Positions 1 through 6,038 of a stretch of 11,805 nucleotides of DNA are shown piece after piece. The position numbers and the translations under genes are program-made. Each line of letters opens with the position of its first letter. Position 1 is the stretch's first letter. Origin of the DNA: DSAR01 sp034437315 (GTDB taxonomy: Bacteria > Chloroflexota > Anaerolineae > B4-G1); NCBI GenBank assembly GCA_034437315.1, contig DAOTUC010000227.1, positions 1 through 11,805 of the forward strand, written 5' to 3'. Under the pieces are notes generated by a model that saw only the letters and a list, made by a program, of their open reading frames with translations, was not told the origin of the DNA and ran no database searches.

Positions 1-171
1 TTGCGTTGGGCGTTGACCCATCCCGCTCAGGCGCGGGCCTTAGCCGCCGAACTCCGCCCGGCTTTCGCCCGCTTCGACTGGTCCCAAATCGCGCCCCGTT
101 ACGATGAGTCGTTTGAACGGCTGGCGACCGGCCCAGGCTCTACCTGTTTCGCCAGTATCGCCGCCGCATGA
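1..171 (+). CDS. Probable glycosyltransferase, C-terminal fragment (5' end outside window)
   Basis: Frame 1 is open from the first base to a TGA at 169-171, giving the last 56 residues of a protein that begins upstream of the window. The stretch contains HPAQARALAAELRPAFARF followed by DWSQIAPRYDESFERLA. This is the usual ending of GT-B glycosyltransferases (group 1/family 4): an amphipathic helix followed by 'F-x-W-x-x-I-A-x-x-Y' and a final helix. Such enzymes move a sugar from a nucleotide donor to a lipid or glycan acceptor at the inner face of the membrane. The catalytic part is not visible, so donor and acceptor cannot be guessed. The last 32 bases overlap, tail to tail, the end of the leftward FemAB-like gene. 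The family call rests on a short C-terminal pattern only. Confidence 0.65.
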   Translation: MRWALTHPAQARALAAELRPAFARFDWSQIAPRYDESFERLATGPGSTCFASIAAA

Positions 172-1255
172 GCGCCAGCAATTGGGGGATCACGTTGGCG
201 TAGAGCCAGTAACCGACCCGCGACGTGGGGAAATCCCACGCGCCGATGTGACGGACGAAATCGCCGCCGAAACCCTTTTTGAAGCGATAGACCCCCCACA
301 GCGGATCCGATTCGTCCAGCACGTCCGGCGCGCCCCACATATCGTAGACGGTGCAGCCCTGATCCTGGGCCCAGCGCATCGCCTCCCACTGGAGCAGATG
401 ATTGGGCATCTTCTCGCGGTGTGCATCGCGGGATGCGCCGTACATATACCAGGCCTGTTCCCCGAAGCGATAGATGATGACCATCGCGACTGCCTCTCCA
501 TTCACTTCGGCGATGAGCGCCTGGGCCAGCCCCGCCTCCAGGAAGGTGGTCCAGGCGTCGAGGTAATAATCCTGGGGCCGGATGACGAATCCCCCGCGAA
601 CCGACGTCTCGACGTACATCTCGTACAGGGCCGGCAGGTCCGCCGCCGTCCCGCATCGGACGACGACCCCTTTGCGCACAGCCAGGCGCACGTTGTAGCG
701 CCATTTCGATTTCATCGCTGCTAACACATCGTCCAGGCTGCGGTCCAGGTCGATCACCATCGTGTTACGGAATTGAATTTGTTCCCGCGACGGTCGCCAC
801 CCCCGCCGACGCAACGTCTGGGCGACCGCTGCGCCTACAGGGCTTTCCAGGCTTACGTCGGGATCGATCTTGACGAATAGCGCTCGCTCTCGCCGGGCCA
901 GGTCTTCCAGATGGCCCAAGACGTGGGCCAGGCGCTCAGCGTCGCCGTAGTCCAGGGCCGGGCCTTTGGGGACGTACATCACCCCCGCGTCCCAGTGGGC
1001 CTGTAGTGGGGCCTGTAGTGGGGCCGGCAGTTGAGAGGCCAGCCGGCGGGTCAGCAAGGAGGCGGCCGCCTGGGGGCGACCGTCGGTCATATAGAGATAG
1101 CGGGCGGGACGCCACCCATAGCGCCCCTTGAAAGCGCCCCATTGCCAGGTCTGGAGCACGTGGGGGGTCGGGAGTTGGCCCAGCGCCCGGTTCCAGTCCG
1201 CCGGCGTGTCGGGTTGGATGACGCGCAATGGGGTATTGTGGGATTGCGTCGTCAT
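140..1255 (-). CDS. FemAB/FemX-like aminoacyl (peptidyl) transferase, second of a tandem pair
   Basis: This 371-aa protein belongs to the FemAB family (double GNAT fold). Family members transfer an amino acid from aminoacyl-tRNA, or in some branches another acyl donor, to a lipid-linked peptidoglycan precursor at the cytoplasmic membrane. Visible marks are QTWQWGAFKGRYGW (about 35-48) and YVPKGPALD (94-102). MKSKWRYNVRLAVRKGV (181-197) comes before the second acyltransferase-like domain. WYMYGASRDAHREKMPNHLL (269-288), EAMRWAQDQGCTVYDMWG (291-308) and LWGVYRFKKGFGGDFV (319-334) are the C-terminal signature. The reading frame is open further upstream, but ATG at 1255-1253 is chosen because it overlaps the TGA of the preceding gene as ATGA and starts where homology to the paralogue begins. 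It is clearly paralogous to the gene upstream but lacks about 10 residues of that copy's C-terminal loop. The substrate is unknown, and members outside peptidoglycan synthesis (exosortase-linked FemAB) also exist. Confidence 0.92.
   Translation of the reverse strand: MTTQSHNTPLRVIQPDTPADWNRALGQLPTPHVLQTWQWGAFKGRYGWRPARYLYMTDGRPQAAASLLTRRLASQLPAPLQAPLQAHWDAGVMYVPKGPALDYGDAERLAHVLGHLEDLARRERALFVKIDPDVSLESPVGAAVAQTLRRRGWRPSREQIQFRNTMVIDLDRSLDDVLAAMKSKWRYNVRLAVRKGVVVRCGTAADLPALYEMYVETSVRGGFVIRPQDYYLDAWTTFLEAGLAQALIAEVNGEAVAMVIIYRFGEQAWYMYGASRDAHREKMPNHLLQWEAMRWAQDQGCTVYDMWGAPDVLDESDPLWGVYRFKKGFGGDFVRHIGAWDFPTSRVGYWLYANVIPQLLALMRRRYWRNR
997..1026. repeat. 12-bp tandem repeat inside the FemAB-like gene
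   Basis: The unit GGGCCTGTAGTG occurs twice without mismatch (997-1008, 1009-1020), followed by a partial third copy (GGGCC). The period is a multiple of three, so it duplicates four codons and encodes PLQAPLQA at about residues 79-86 of the protein. This is a likely slippage product in a linker between the first strands of the domain. Confidence 0.85.
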
Positions 1256-2361
1256 CGCTTTTTGATCCTGTATCCGATCTTGAGCAGCCCGTAGCGCGCG
1301 GGCGCGTAGACCCGGTCCCACGCGCCCACGCTGCGCACGAGTTCGCCGCCGAAACCGCGCTTGAAGCGGTAGACGCCCCACAGGTCATCGCTGCGCTGGG
1401 TGAACGCCGCTTCTAGCGTCTCCCGGTCGGCGTCAGGGACGCCGTAGAGATCGTAGCTCGTGCAACCCATCGACCTGGCCCAGCGCATCGCCTCCCACTG
1501 GAGCAGGTAGGTGGGCATTTTCTCGCGGTGGGCGTTGCTCGAAGCGCCGTAGAAATACCAGGATCGGGGCGGCAGAGCGAATACCATGACCGCCGCCGTC
1601 GCTTCTCCTTCCACTTCGGCCAACAGAAGCCGCGCCCGGTCGCGGAGGACGAACAGCCGGTAGGCGCGCTCGTAATAGGCCGGGGTGTGGATGCCGAAAG
1701 CGTCCCGGTCGGCGGTGGCTTGCATCAGCGCGTGGAAGGCGGGCAGGTCGGCCTCCTGGGCCGGTCGCACGCTCACCCCCTTGCGGCCGGCCAGCCGGAT
1801 GTTATAGCGGGTTTTCGACTTCATTGCCATCAGGATTGCCTCTTCGTCGGGTGTGAGATCGACCACCAGCGTGCGGCGAGGTTGGATCGCCTCGAAGGGG
1901 GAAGGGCGGAAGCCTAACGCGCGCAAGCGCTCGCGCCACGGGGGGGCATCCGGCAGGTGGGGCTCAATGGTGAGCGCGACCGTGGGCCCAGCGTCTCTCC
2001 CGCGCCGGGCCGCCCGGTCGAGCGCCGCCAGCAGGGCGCTTGTCGCCTCTTCGTCCTCCCAATCGACCAACGGCCCTTTCGGAACGTAGGCCAGCTGTCC
2101 CAGGCCCCAGGGCAACCGGCGGTAGAGCGTTTGAGCGCCGGCGACGAGGCTGTTGGTATTTGCGCCCGTCGTCAAACCCACGCGCTCCGTTTGCCAACCA
2201 AATTGGGATTTGAGTGCGCCCCACGCGCTGGTCTGGAGGATGTGGGAGCGGGGATGGGCGGCGACGAAGCGATCCCACCGGTCAGCGTCTATGGCGTCCT
2301 GAGATGGGCGATAGCGGGCGCTCATTTTCGTTTTCATTTTCTTCATTTTGATTGGCGTCAT
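1252..2361 (-). CDS. FemAB/FemX-like aminoacyl (peptidyl) transferase, first of a tandem pair
   Basis: This 369-aa FemAB-family protein has the same signatures as its downstream neighbour: QTSAWGALKSQFGW (43-56), YVPKGPLVDW (92-101), MKSKTRYNIRLAGRKGV (180-196), WYFYGASSNAHREKMPTYLL (268-287), EAMRWARSMGCTSYDLYGV (290-308) and LWGVYRFKRGFGGELV (327-342). Length is normal for the FemX/FemAB group. The start at 2361 overlaps the methyltransferase stop as ATGA, which points to translational coupling. Later ATGs at codons 6, 9 and 13 lie in an A-rich low-complexity stretch (MKKMKTKM) and cannot be excluded, because no good Shine-Dalgarno sequence precedes any of them. Two FemAB proteins in series commonly add successive residues to an interpeptide bridge, so this pair may act stepwise. 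That last point is inference. Confidence 0.92.
   Translation of the reverse strand: MTPIKMKKMKTKMSARYRPSQDAIDADRWDRFVAAHPRSHILQTSAWGALKSQFGWQTERVGLTTGANTNSLVAGAQTLYRRLPWGLGQLAYVPKGPLVDWEDEEATSALLAALDRAARRGRDAGPTVALTIEPHLPDAPPWRERLRALGFRPSPFEAIQPRRTLVVDLTPDEEAILMAMKSKTRYNIRLAGRKGVSVRPAQEADLPAFHALMQATADRDAFGIHTPAYYERAYRLFVLRDRARLLLAEVEGEATAAVMVFALPPRSWYFYGASSNAHREKMPTYLLQWEAMRWARSMGCTSYDLYGVPDADRETLEAAFTQRSDDLWGVYRFKRGFGGELVRSVGAWDRVYAPARYGLLKIGYRIKKR
2321..2352 (-). repeat. Purine-rich low-complexity tract at the FemAB start
   Basis: Read on the minus strand this is a run of AAAATGAAG / AAAATGAAAACG / AAAATGAGCGCC, giving three extra in-frame ATGs just after the ATGA junction and a Lys/Met-rich N-terminus. 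It resembles the GAAAACGAG-type tract at the start of the DNA glycosylase gene (7117-7152), including the same GAAAACGA...GAGCGCC wording. Confidence 0.6.
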
Positions 2362-3227
2362 CGGTCGCGCTCACCATCCTTTCTGGCGACGACGAGCAGC
2401 CCGCCGCCCTGCTCGCCCGGGGGCGCGTCCATCTCGTAATAGGCGCGCCAGCGACGGCTGAGGCGTCTCACAATCACGCGCCGCAGGATCGCCTGGTAGC
2501 CCAGCGAGCGCAAACGGGGCGAGACGAGCGCGCCCCACAGCGAGCGAGGCTGGTTGACGCCGTAACGGGCGTTCATCCGGTCCCACAGCCGCTCGACCGC
2601 TTCTGGAATGTAATAGCGGGCTTTGATCAGCGTCATACCGGCGTCGGTCAGGATGGCGGCCCACTGGGCCGGGGTATGATAATGATGATGGGCCAACCAG
2701 CGGTCGACGCTGGCGGCGTAGGCCTCGGCGCCAGCGTCGTCTCCGACCGCGGCCCGCCGAGCGTAACCATCGAGCAGCGTGCGGAAATGGTCGGAGGGAA
2801 CGGTGAAGATGAAGCGCCCGCCGGGTCGCAGCACGCGCCCGGCCTCGCGCACGACCGGCGCCACGTCGGGGATGTGCTCCAGAACCGAGTTGCTGAACAC
2901 CGTGGCGAAGGCGCCGGCGGGATAGGGCAAGTGGTTCCCGTATGCCAGGTCGACGCGGCGATAGACGCCCGTCTGCTTGGCCTGTTTGAGCTGTTCCAGC
3001 CAGGGGTCGAATCCCACATCGATGGTCTGCGGCGCGCCAAAGAGGATGCGCCCGATGAGGCCATCGCCGCACCCCAGGTCGAGCAGCGGGCGCTCATACA
3101 TCTCAGCCGCCGCCGTCGCCGCTGTGCGCAGTTCGATCGCTCGCCACAGCGCGACCGGCGGCGCGAACCAATAGGCCTCCAGGAGTTGGGTCAAATAGTC
3201 GGTTGTGCGCTCATTTGTCCTTGTCAT
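2358..3227 (-). CDS. Class I SAM-dependent methyltransferase (Methyltransf_11 type)
   Basis: This 289-aa protein has a Rossmann-like methyltransferase core. LLDLGCGDG (48-56) is motif I binding S-adenosylmethionine. GFDPW (72-76) carries the acidic residue at the end of strand 2, FATVFSNSVLEHIP (107-120) is motif IV, and RVLRPGGRFIFTVP (131-144) is the post-motif strand. The C-terminal half (about 150-289) is a less typical, Arg/Trp/Tyr-rich substrate region. The acceptor is not evident; methylation of a lipid-linked sugar or cell-envelope precursor fits the FemAB genes that follow, but is inference. The start is ATG at 3227-3225. An in-frame ATG 30 bases further up lies between the -35 and -10 boxes of the promoter and so cannot be the start. 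The gene ends in an ATGA overlap with the first FemAB-like gene, so the three form one operon. Confidence 0.9.
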   Translation of the reverse strand: MTRTNERTTDYLTQLLEAYWFAPPVALWRAIELRTAATAAAEMYERPLLDLGCGDGLIGRILFGAPQTIDVGFDPWLEQLKQAKQTGVYRRVDLAYGNHLPYPAGAFATVFSNSVLEHIPDVAPVVREAGRVLRPGGRFIFTVPSDHFRTLLDGYARRAAVGDDAGAEAYAASVDRWLAHHHYHTPAQWAAILTDAGMTLIKARYYIPEAVERLWDRMNARYGVNQPRSLWGALVSPRLRSLGYQAILRRVIVRRLSRRWRAYYEMDAPPGEQGGGLLVVARKDGERDR

Positions 3228-3228
3228 A

Positions 3229-3264
3229 GGGGCACAGTATACCGCAGGGGAAGGCAAGTGTCAA
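3229..3264 (-). promoter_or_regulatory. Near-consensus sigma70-type promoter giving a leaderless mRNA for the methyltransferase-FemAB operon
   Basis: On the minus strand TTGACA (3264-3259) is followed by exactly 17 bases and TATACT (3241-3236). Counting the last base of the -10 box as -7 places the transcription start near 3229, two bases before the ATG at 3227. No Shine-Dalgarno sequence can exist between them. The match is 11 of 12 to consensus with ideal spacing. Confidence 0.85.
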
Positions 3265-3288
3265 AAGCGCGTTGGGGAAGGGGTTAAT

Positions 3289-3324
3289 TTTCCATTTTAA
3301 GGGCGTTCTAGTATAATAATGTCA
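3289..3324 (+). promoter_or_regulatory. Promoter for the DRTGG-receiver operon
   Basis: TATAAT (3312-3317) is a perfect -10 box. Seventeen bases upstream is TTTCCA (3289-3294), matching the -35 consensus at four of six positions. Predicted transcription start is near 3324, leaving a leader of about 200 nt before the DRTGG start codon. Confidence 0.65.
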
Positions 3325-3374
3325 GCCTAATCAAACGGTCTGCCGGCGTATCTTCTCAATAACGGGGGTGAGGG

Positions 3375-3503
3375 ATGGATCGGGCAGTGCATCCGCGTCA
3401 TCTTGACGGCCTAGAGGCCAGCAGGATGCTGTGGACACATGACGTCCGCCCGCTCCACCCTTCTCCCCGACTTATTGAGAGGATACCTGGCGGCGATGAT
3501 TGA
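3375..3503 (+). CDS. Possible 42-aa small ORF in the leader of the DRTGG gene
   Basis: An ATG at 3375 opens a 42-codon frame ending at TGA 3501-3503. It is preceded by the purine-rich, Shine-Dalgarno-like GGGGGTGAGGG with very short spacing. The peptide (starting MDRAVHPRHL) is rich in Arg, His and Pro and shows no domain, signal or membrane segment that I recognise. It lies fully inside the predicted leader and ends 25 bases before the DRTGG start codon. It may be a small protein, a leader peptide or chance; nothing beyond position and the ribosome-site-like sequence supports it. Confidence 0.22.
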   Translation: MDRAVHPRHLDGLEASRMLWTHDVRPLHPSPRLIERIPGGDD

Positions 3504-3517
3504 TGCAAGGACTTGGC

Positions 3518-3523
3518 AGGAGG
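3518..3523 (+). promoter_or_regulatory. Ribosome binding site fixing the DRTGG start
   Basis: AGGAGG lies five bases before ATG 3529 and selects it over in-frame starts further up at 3439 and 3496, which have no such site. Confidence 0.8.
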
Positions 3524-3528
3524 GAAGT

Positions 3529-3939
3529 ATGAAGCTCCGGGAAGTTTTAGAGACGATCGAAGGCCGTGTGATTTCCAAGCACGCCGATCTGGACCTGGAG
3601 GTCGAGATGGGATGTGGGGCGGACCTGATGAGCGACGTTCTAGATTTTACCCGCGATGGGACGCTTTTGATGTCCGGGCTGACGAATCCGCAGGTGGTGC
3701 ACACGGCGGATGCAGTGGGAGTCAAGGCCATCATTTTCGTGCGGGGCAAGATGCCCATCGAGGAGACAATCGCGCTGGCCGAGGAGAAGAACATCCCACT
3801 TCTGGTCTCCAAGTATCCGATGTTTGAGATCTGTGGTCGGCTCTATGAGGCCGGCCTGCCCAGTTGTGGCCTGTTCGAGTCGACCCTGAACCATTGGCGA
3901 GACACTTTCGCAGGGGGAGATAGGGGGAATTTGTCGTGA
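3529..3939 (+). CDS. Stand-alone DRTGG-domain protein
   Basis: This 136-aa protein consists essentially of one DRTGG domain (Pfam PF07085), known from the middle of phosphate acetyltransferases and from small proteins near redox enzymes and two-component-like genes in Firmicutes and Thermotogae. Marks are the N-terminal MKLREVLETIEGRVIS, the conserved GCGADLMSDVL (28-38), LTNPQVVHTADAVGVKAIIF (51-70), VRGK (71-74) and a C-terminal LLVSKYPMFEICGRLYEAGL (91-110). The domain is thought to bind a small ligand or mediate regulation; no enzymatic activity is established. There is no signal peptide or membrane segment, so it is cytoplasmic. The stop overlaps the start of the receiver gene (GTGA), so the two products are probably made in matched amounts and may act together. 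Usual neighbours such as a hydrogenase or a histidine-kinase-like ATPase are absent here. Confidence 0.85.
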   Translation: MKLREVLETIEGRVISKHADLDLEVEMGCGADLMSDVLDFTRDGTLLMSGLTNPQVVHTADAVGVKAIIFVRGKMPIEETIALAEEKNIPLLVSKYPMFEICGRLYEAGLPSCGLFESTLNHWRDTFAGGDRGNLS

Positions 3940-4301
3940 GTGAGTCCTTCGCCTTTATCGTTGAGGATAACGACGATCTATCAAACATCTTTGCTCAGGC
4001 GTTGCGAGCGGCTGGATTTGAAACACAGGTTTTCCGGCGCGGCGATACCGCGTATGAGGCGCTTTCGACCGCTTCTCCCGACGTCGTTGTACTGGATTTA
4101 CATCTCCCTTTTGTGGAGGGGATAGAAATTTTCGAAAAGATTCGCACGGCCTCCCATCTGAAGTCTACGCGCGTCATCATCGTCTCGGCCGATGACCGCC
4201 TGGCCGAGACGTTGCGCGATGAGGCTGACCTGGTTTTGATCAAGCCGGTCGATTTTGGACAGTTGCGGGGGTTATCGGCCCGGCTAAGGCCTACTCGATA
4301 G
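3936..4301 (+). CDS. Single-domain response regulator (CheY-like receiver)
   Basis: This 121-aa protein is one complete receiver domain with no output domain. All hallmark residues are present: the acidic pair E10/D11 in FIVEDNDD, the phosphoacceptor D54 in VVVLDLHLP, the Ser at S84 in VIIVSADD, and K103-P104 in LVLIKPVD. It would be phosphorylated by a histidine kinase and signal by protein-protein contact. The GTG start at 3936 overlaps the DRTGG stop by four bases, and AGGGGG about eight bases upstream can serve as ribosome site. No histidine kinase is encoded in this window, so the partner kinase must be elsewhere. The coupling suggests that the DRTGG protein is a partner or sensor in the same circuit, which is inference. 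Confidence 0.94.
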   Translation: MSESFAFIVEDNDDLSNIFAQALRAAGFETQVFRRGDTAYEALSTASPDVVVLDLHLPFVEGIEIFEKIRTASHLKSTRVIIVSADDRLAETLRDEADLVLIKPVDFGQLRGLSARLRPTR

Positions 4302-4325
4302 AATATCGGCACATTTTACAGGCGT

Positions 4326-4356
4326 CTGGCGGTTAAAGGCTGTTCCCCCGCCATTT
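4326..4356 (+). terminator. Weak rho-independent terminator after the receiver gene
   Basis: TGGCGG (4326-4331) pairs with CCGCCA (4347-4352) around a 15-nt loop and is followed directly by TTTT. The stem has six G+C-rich pairs and the T run is short. It sits 25 bases after the receiver stop, before the convergent MATE-like gene. Confidence 0.45.
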
Positions 4357-4433
4357 TCCGCGCGTCGAGGGTCGCGGCGCCAGCTTGCGACGGGCGCGGG
4401 GGGACGTGGAGGCGGTTCATACATCCGTTTTAT

Positions 4434-5837
4434 CTAGGGGGAGATGCAGCGACAGCATGCCTGGCTCTCCTGCCGTCTCAGGTCTCGTATTTCAGACCGG
4501 CTGCGTCGCCATAACCAGACGGTTTGCCCCAGCATGCCGGTTCCGAAGGCGGACAATCCCACGTACAGCCCGGTGATGCGTCCCCATACGACGCCGCCCA
4601 GCAGAATGCTGCCCGCAACCAATAGAAAGATAGCCATCGCCTCTGAAATGGCCCGCGTGCGCCGGTTGTGAACGAGGATACCCTGGTACCAACTCATAAA
4701 CACGTTGAGTCCGGGGATGGGCAATGCGATCCACAGGCTAGCGCTGGCGAGGGCGGATAGATGCGGCGGCAGCGCCAGGACGTGCTCGAACCAGAAAGCG
4801 CCCAAGGGGGTCGCTGCGATCATCAGCAGCAGCAGGCAGGTGGAGAGCGAGAGGATGAAGGCGAAACGGCGCAAGCGGGACGCGACGTTCGGCTCGTCCA
4901 GCAGCGCGATGACGACCTCGTTGTAGGCGTAGCCCAGGCTGCGCAACAGGAAGATGAACCCGGAGACGACCGACCAGGCGGCCAACGACTCGATAGCGGC
5001 GGGCATACGGCTGAGGGTCGCGCTGATGAGTGGTTCGATGAGCATATTCAACAGCGACGTCAACGCTAGAGGGGTGTAAAACGCCAGGAAACTGGGGAGC
5101 GTCAGCGTTTCGTCGACGGGCGGAGCCTGTTTCAGTTGATCGCGCAACACGGGGCGCACGCGCAACCCGGCGTAGATCGCCTCGCTGACGACGCTGGCGG
5201 CGATGGCGCTGGTCGCGACGACAATGCCCGGGATCGGGCCCGAAATCGGGCCCAGCGGTGTGGGCAACGCGCCGATCTCGATCATGTAGCCGAAGCCCAA
5301 CACCAGCCCGTCGGTGGTCAACCGGATCATCGTCCCGATGCTGACGGCGCGCGAGTGACCGAAGCGGATCAACACCCCCTGGTTGAAACGCCGGTAGGCG
5401 ATGGCCCAGGTCCAGGGGGTCATAATCATCAGGCCGATGCGGGCCGGTTCCACGATCTCGGCCGGCGCGCCGATGGCGTCGACGACGACCACGTAATAGA
5501 GCGGCGTGAAGGCGATGAGCACGTGGATCACGGTCAAGATCGCGCCAGCGCTCATCATGAAGCGGCGTAATTTGACGAATGAGTCCCAATCTTTGCTCAG
5601 CGCGGTCGAGGCTGAGAGCAACATAATGATCGGCGCCTCAATGACGAGTGAGAGCGCGATAACGACGCCGCTCCAGGCCGCCAGGTGGATATCGGGGTTG
5701 GCTAACCGGGCGACGACGGCGTTCATCATCGGGCCTTCGGCGGCCATAAAGAGCCAACTCACGGCCAATGGCCACCACGATTGCACGATGTGCCACATCG
5801 AGACGGCGGTGGGATTTTTACGTTTGATTTTCTTCAC
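4434..5837 (-). CDS. MATE/MOP-superfamily-like membrane carrier
   Basis: This protein of about 467 aa has roughly a dozen hydrophobic segments. Clear ones run through WWPLAVSWLFMA, GVVIALSLVIEAPIIMLLSA, ILTVIHVLIAF, GIVVATSAIAASVV, LAFYTPLALTSLLNML, FILSLSTCLLLLMIAATPLG and AIFLLVAGSILLGGVVW. The pattern of two bundles of six, an early 'W-P-L-A...E-G-P...N' segment, and the repeat of this theme near FYTPLALTSLLNMLIEPLIS in the second half fit the MATE/MOP exporter superfamily (drug/Na+ antiporters and lipid-linked sugar flippases). The sequence is far from NorM/DinF, and the substrate is unknown. Start GTG 5837 is preferred over an in-frame ATG at 5864 because AGAGGTGAT lies just before it. 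The C-terminus ends in a basic, Cys-rich tail (about 443-467). The gene is transcribed away from the epimerase gene and has its own long structured leader. Confidence 0.82.
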   Translation of the reverse strand: MKKIKRKNPTAVSMWHIVQSWWPLAVSWLFMAAEGPMMNAVVARLANPDIHLAAWSGVVIALSLVIEAPIIMLLSASTALSKDWDSFVKLRRFMMSAGAILTVIHVLIAFTPLYYVVVVDAIGAPAEIVEPARIGLMIMTPWTWAIAYRRFNQGVLIRFGHSRAVSIGTMIRLTTDGLVLGFGYMIEIGALPTPLGPISGPIPGIVVATSAIAASVVSEAIYAGLRVRPVLRDQLKQAPPVDETLTLPSFLAFYTPLALTSLLNMLIEPLISATLSRMPAAIESLAAWSVVSGFIFLLRSLGYAYNEVVIALLDEPNVASRLRRFAFILSLSTCLLLLMIAATPLGAFWFEHVLALPPHLSALASASLWIALPIPGLNVFMSWYQGILVHNRRTRAISEAMAIFLLVAGSILLGGVVWGRITGLYVGLSAFGTGMLGQTVWLWRRSRSEIRDLRRQESQACCRCISP

Positions 5838-5840
5838 GCA

Positions 5841-5849
5841 ATCACCTCT
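5841..5849 (-). promoter_or_regulatory. Ribosome binding site selecting the GTG start of the MATE-like gene
   Basis: Minus strand AGAGGTGAT (5849-5841) matches the extended anti-Shine-Dalgarno pairing region and ends three bases before GTG 5837. It lies inside the frame of the alternative ATG start at 5864. Confidence 0.65.
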
Positions 5850-5870
5850 GTTTTTGTCTAACATTTGAAG

Positions 5871-5960
5871 CAGAGAACACGGATCTCTAGGGTTAGACGG
5901 ATTTTTATCACCTCGTGATGCCTCGACTGATCCGTAAATCCTACCTATCCGTGTTCTTTG
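5871..5960 (-). repeat. Large imperfect hairpin in the 5' leader of the MATE-like gene
   Basis: The outer arms 5871-5884 and 5947-5960 pair over 14 positions with one G-T mismatch, including a perfect 11-bp AGAACACGGAT / ATCCGTGTTCT. After a 3x3 internal loop, 5888-5902 pairs with 5930-5943 (TAGGGTT...ACGGAT with ATCCGT...AATCCTA). A terminal hairpin ATCAC-CTC-GTGAT occupies 5907-5919. ACGGAT or its complement occurs four times. The hairpin lies between the predicted leftward transcription start (about 6039) and the start codon, so it would be transcribed. It may be a cis-acting RNA or a REP/MITE-like repeat; I cannot separate these without genome copies. Confidence 0.75.
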
Positions 5961-6038
5961 ACCGGTTGAACATACCGACTTGAACGGTTACGAAAGGTTT
6001 TCATCGGTAATGACAAGATTGAAAAATTTGATGTTGCA

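Larger units (their letters stand above)
3228..3528. other. Intergenic region between divergent operons
   Basis: This 300-base gap holds the leftward promoter (3264-3229) and a rightward promoter with a TATAAT -10 box (3312-3317). It also holds a roughly 200-base leader for the DRTGG gene, with one possible small ORF (3375-3503). A GGCC/GGCC mini-palindrome at 3408-3419 is too short to call a structure. No RNA gene or repeat family was recognised. Confidence 0.6.

Noticed and set aside
3227..3257. Upstream ATG (3257) as start of the methyltransferase
   Set aside because: It lies between the -35 and -10 boxes of the operon promoter, so it would not be in the transcript, and the ten extra residues add nothing recognisable.
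2352..3287. A 311-codon plus-strand frame over the methyltransferase
   Set aside because: The minus strand has unmistakable SAM-binding motifs, a consensus promoter and coupled neighbours; the plus frame gives composition typical of an antisense shadow.
4361..4433. GTCGC...GCGAC pairing after the receiver gene as a second terminator
   Set aside because: The stem is only five pairs and no T run follows on either strand.
5861..5970. TTGAA on both sides of the 90-nt hairpin as a target-site duplication of a mobile element
   Set aside because: The five-base copies do not abut the hairpin ends symmetrically (1 base on one side, 5 on the other) and such short matches occur by chance in A+T-rich DNA.
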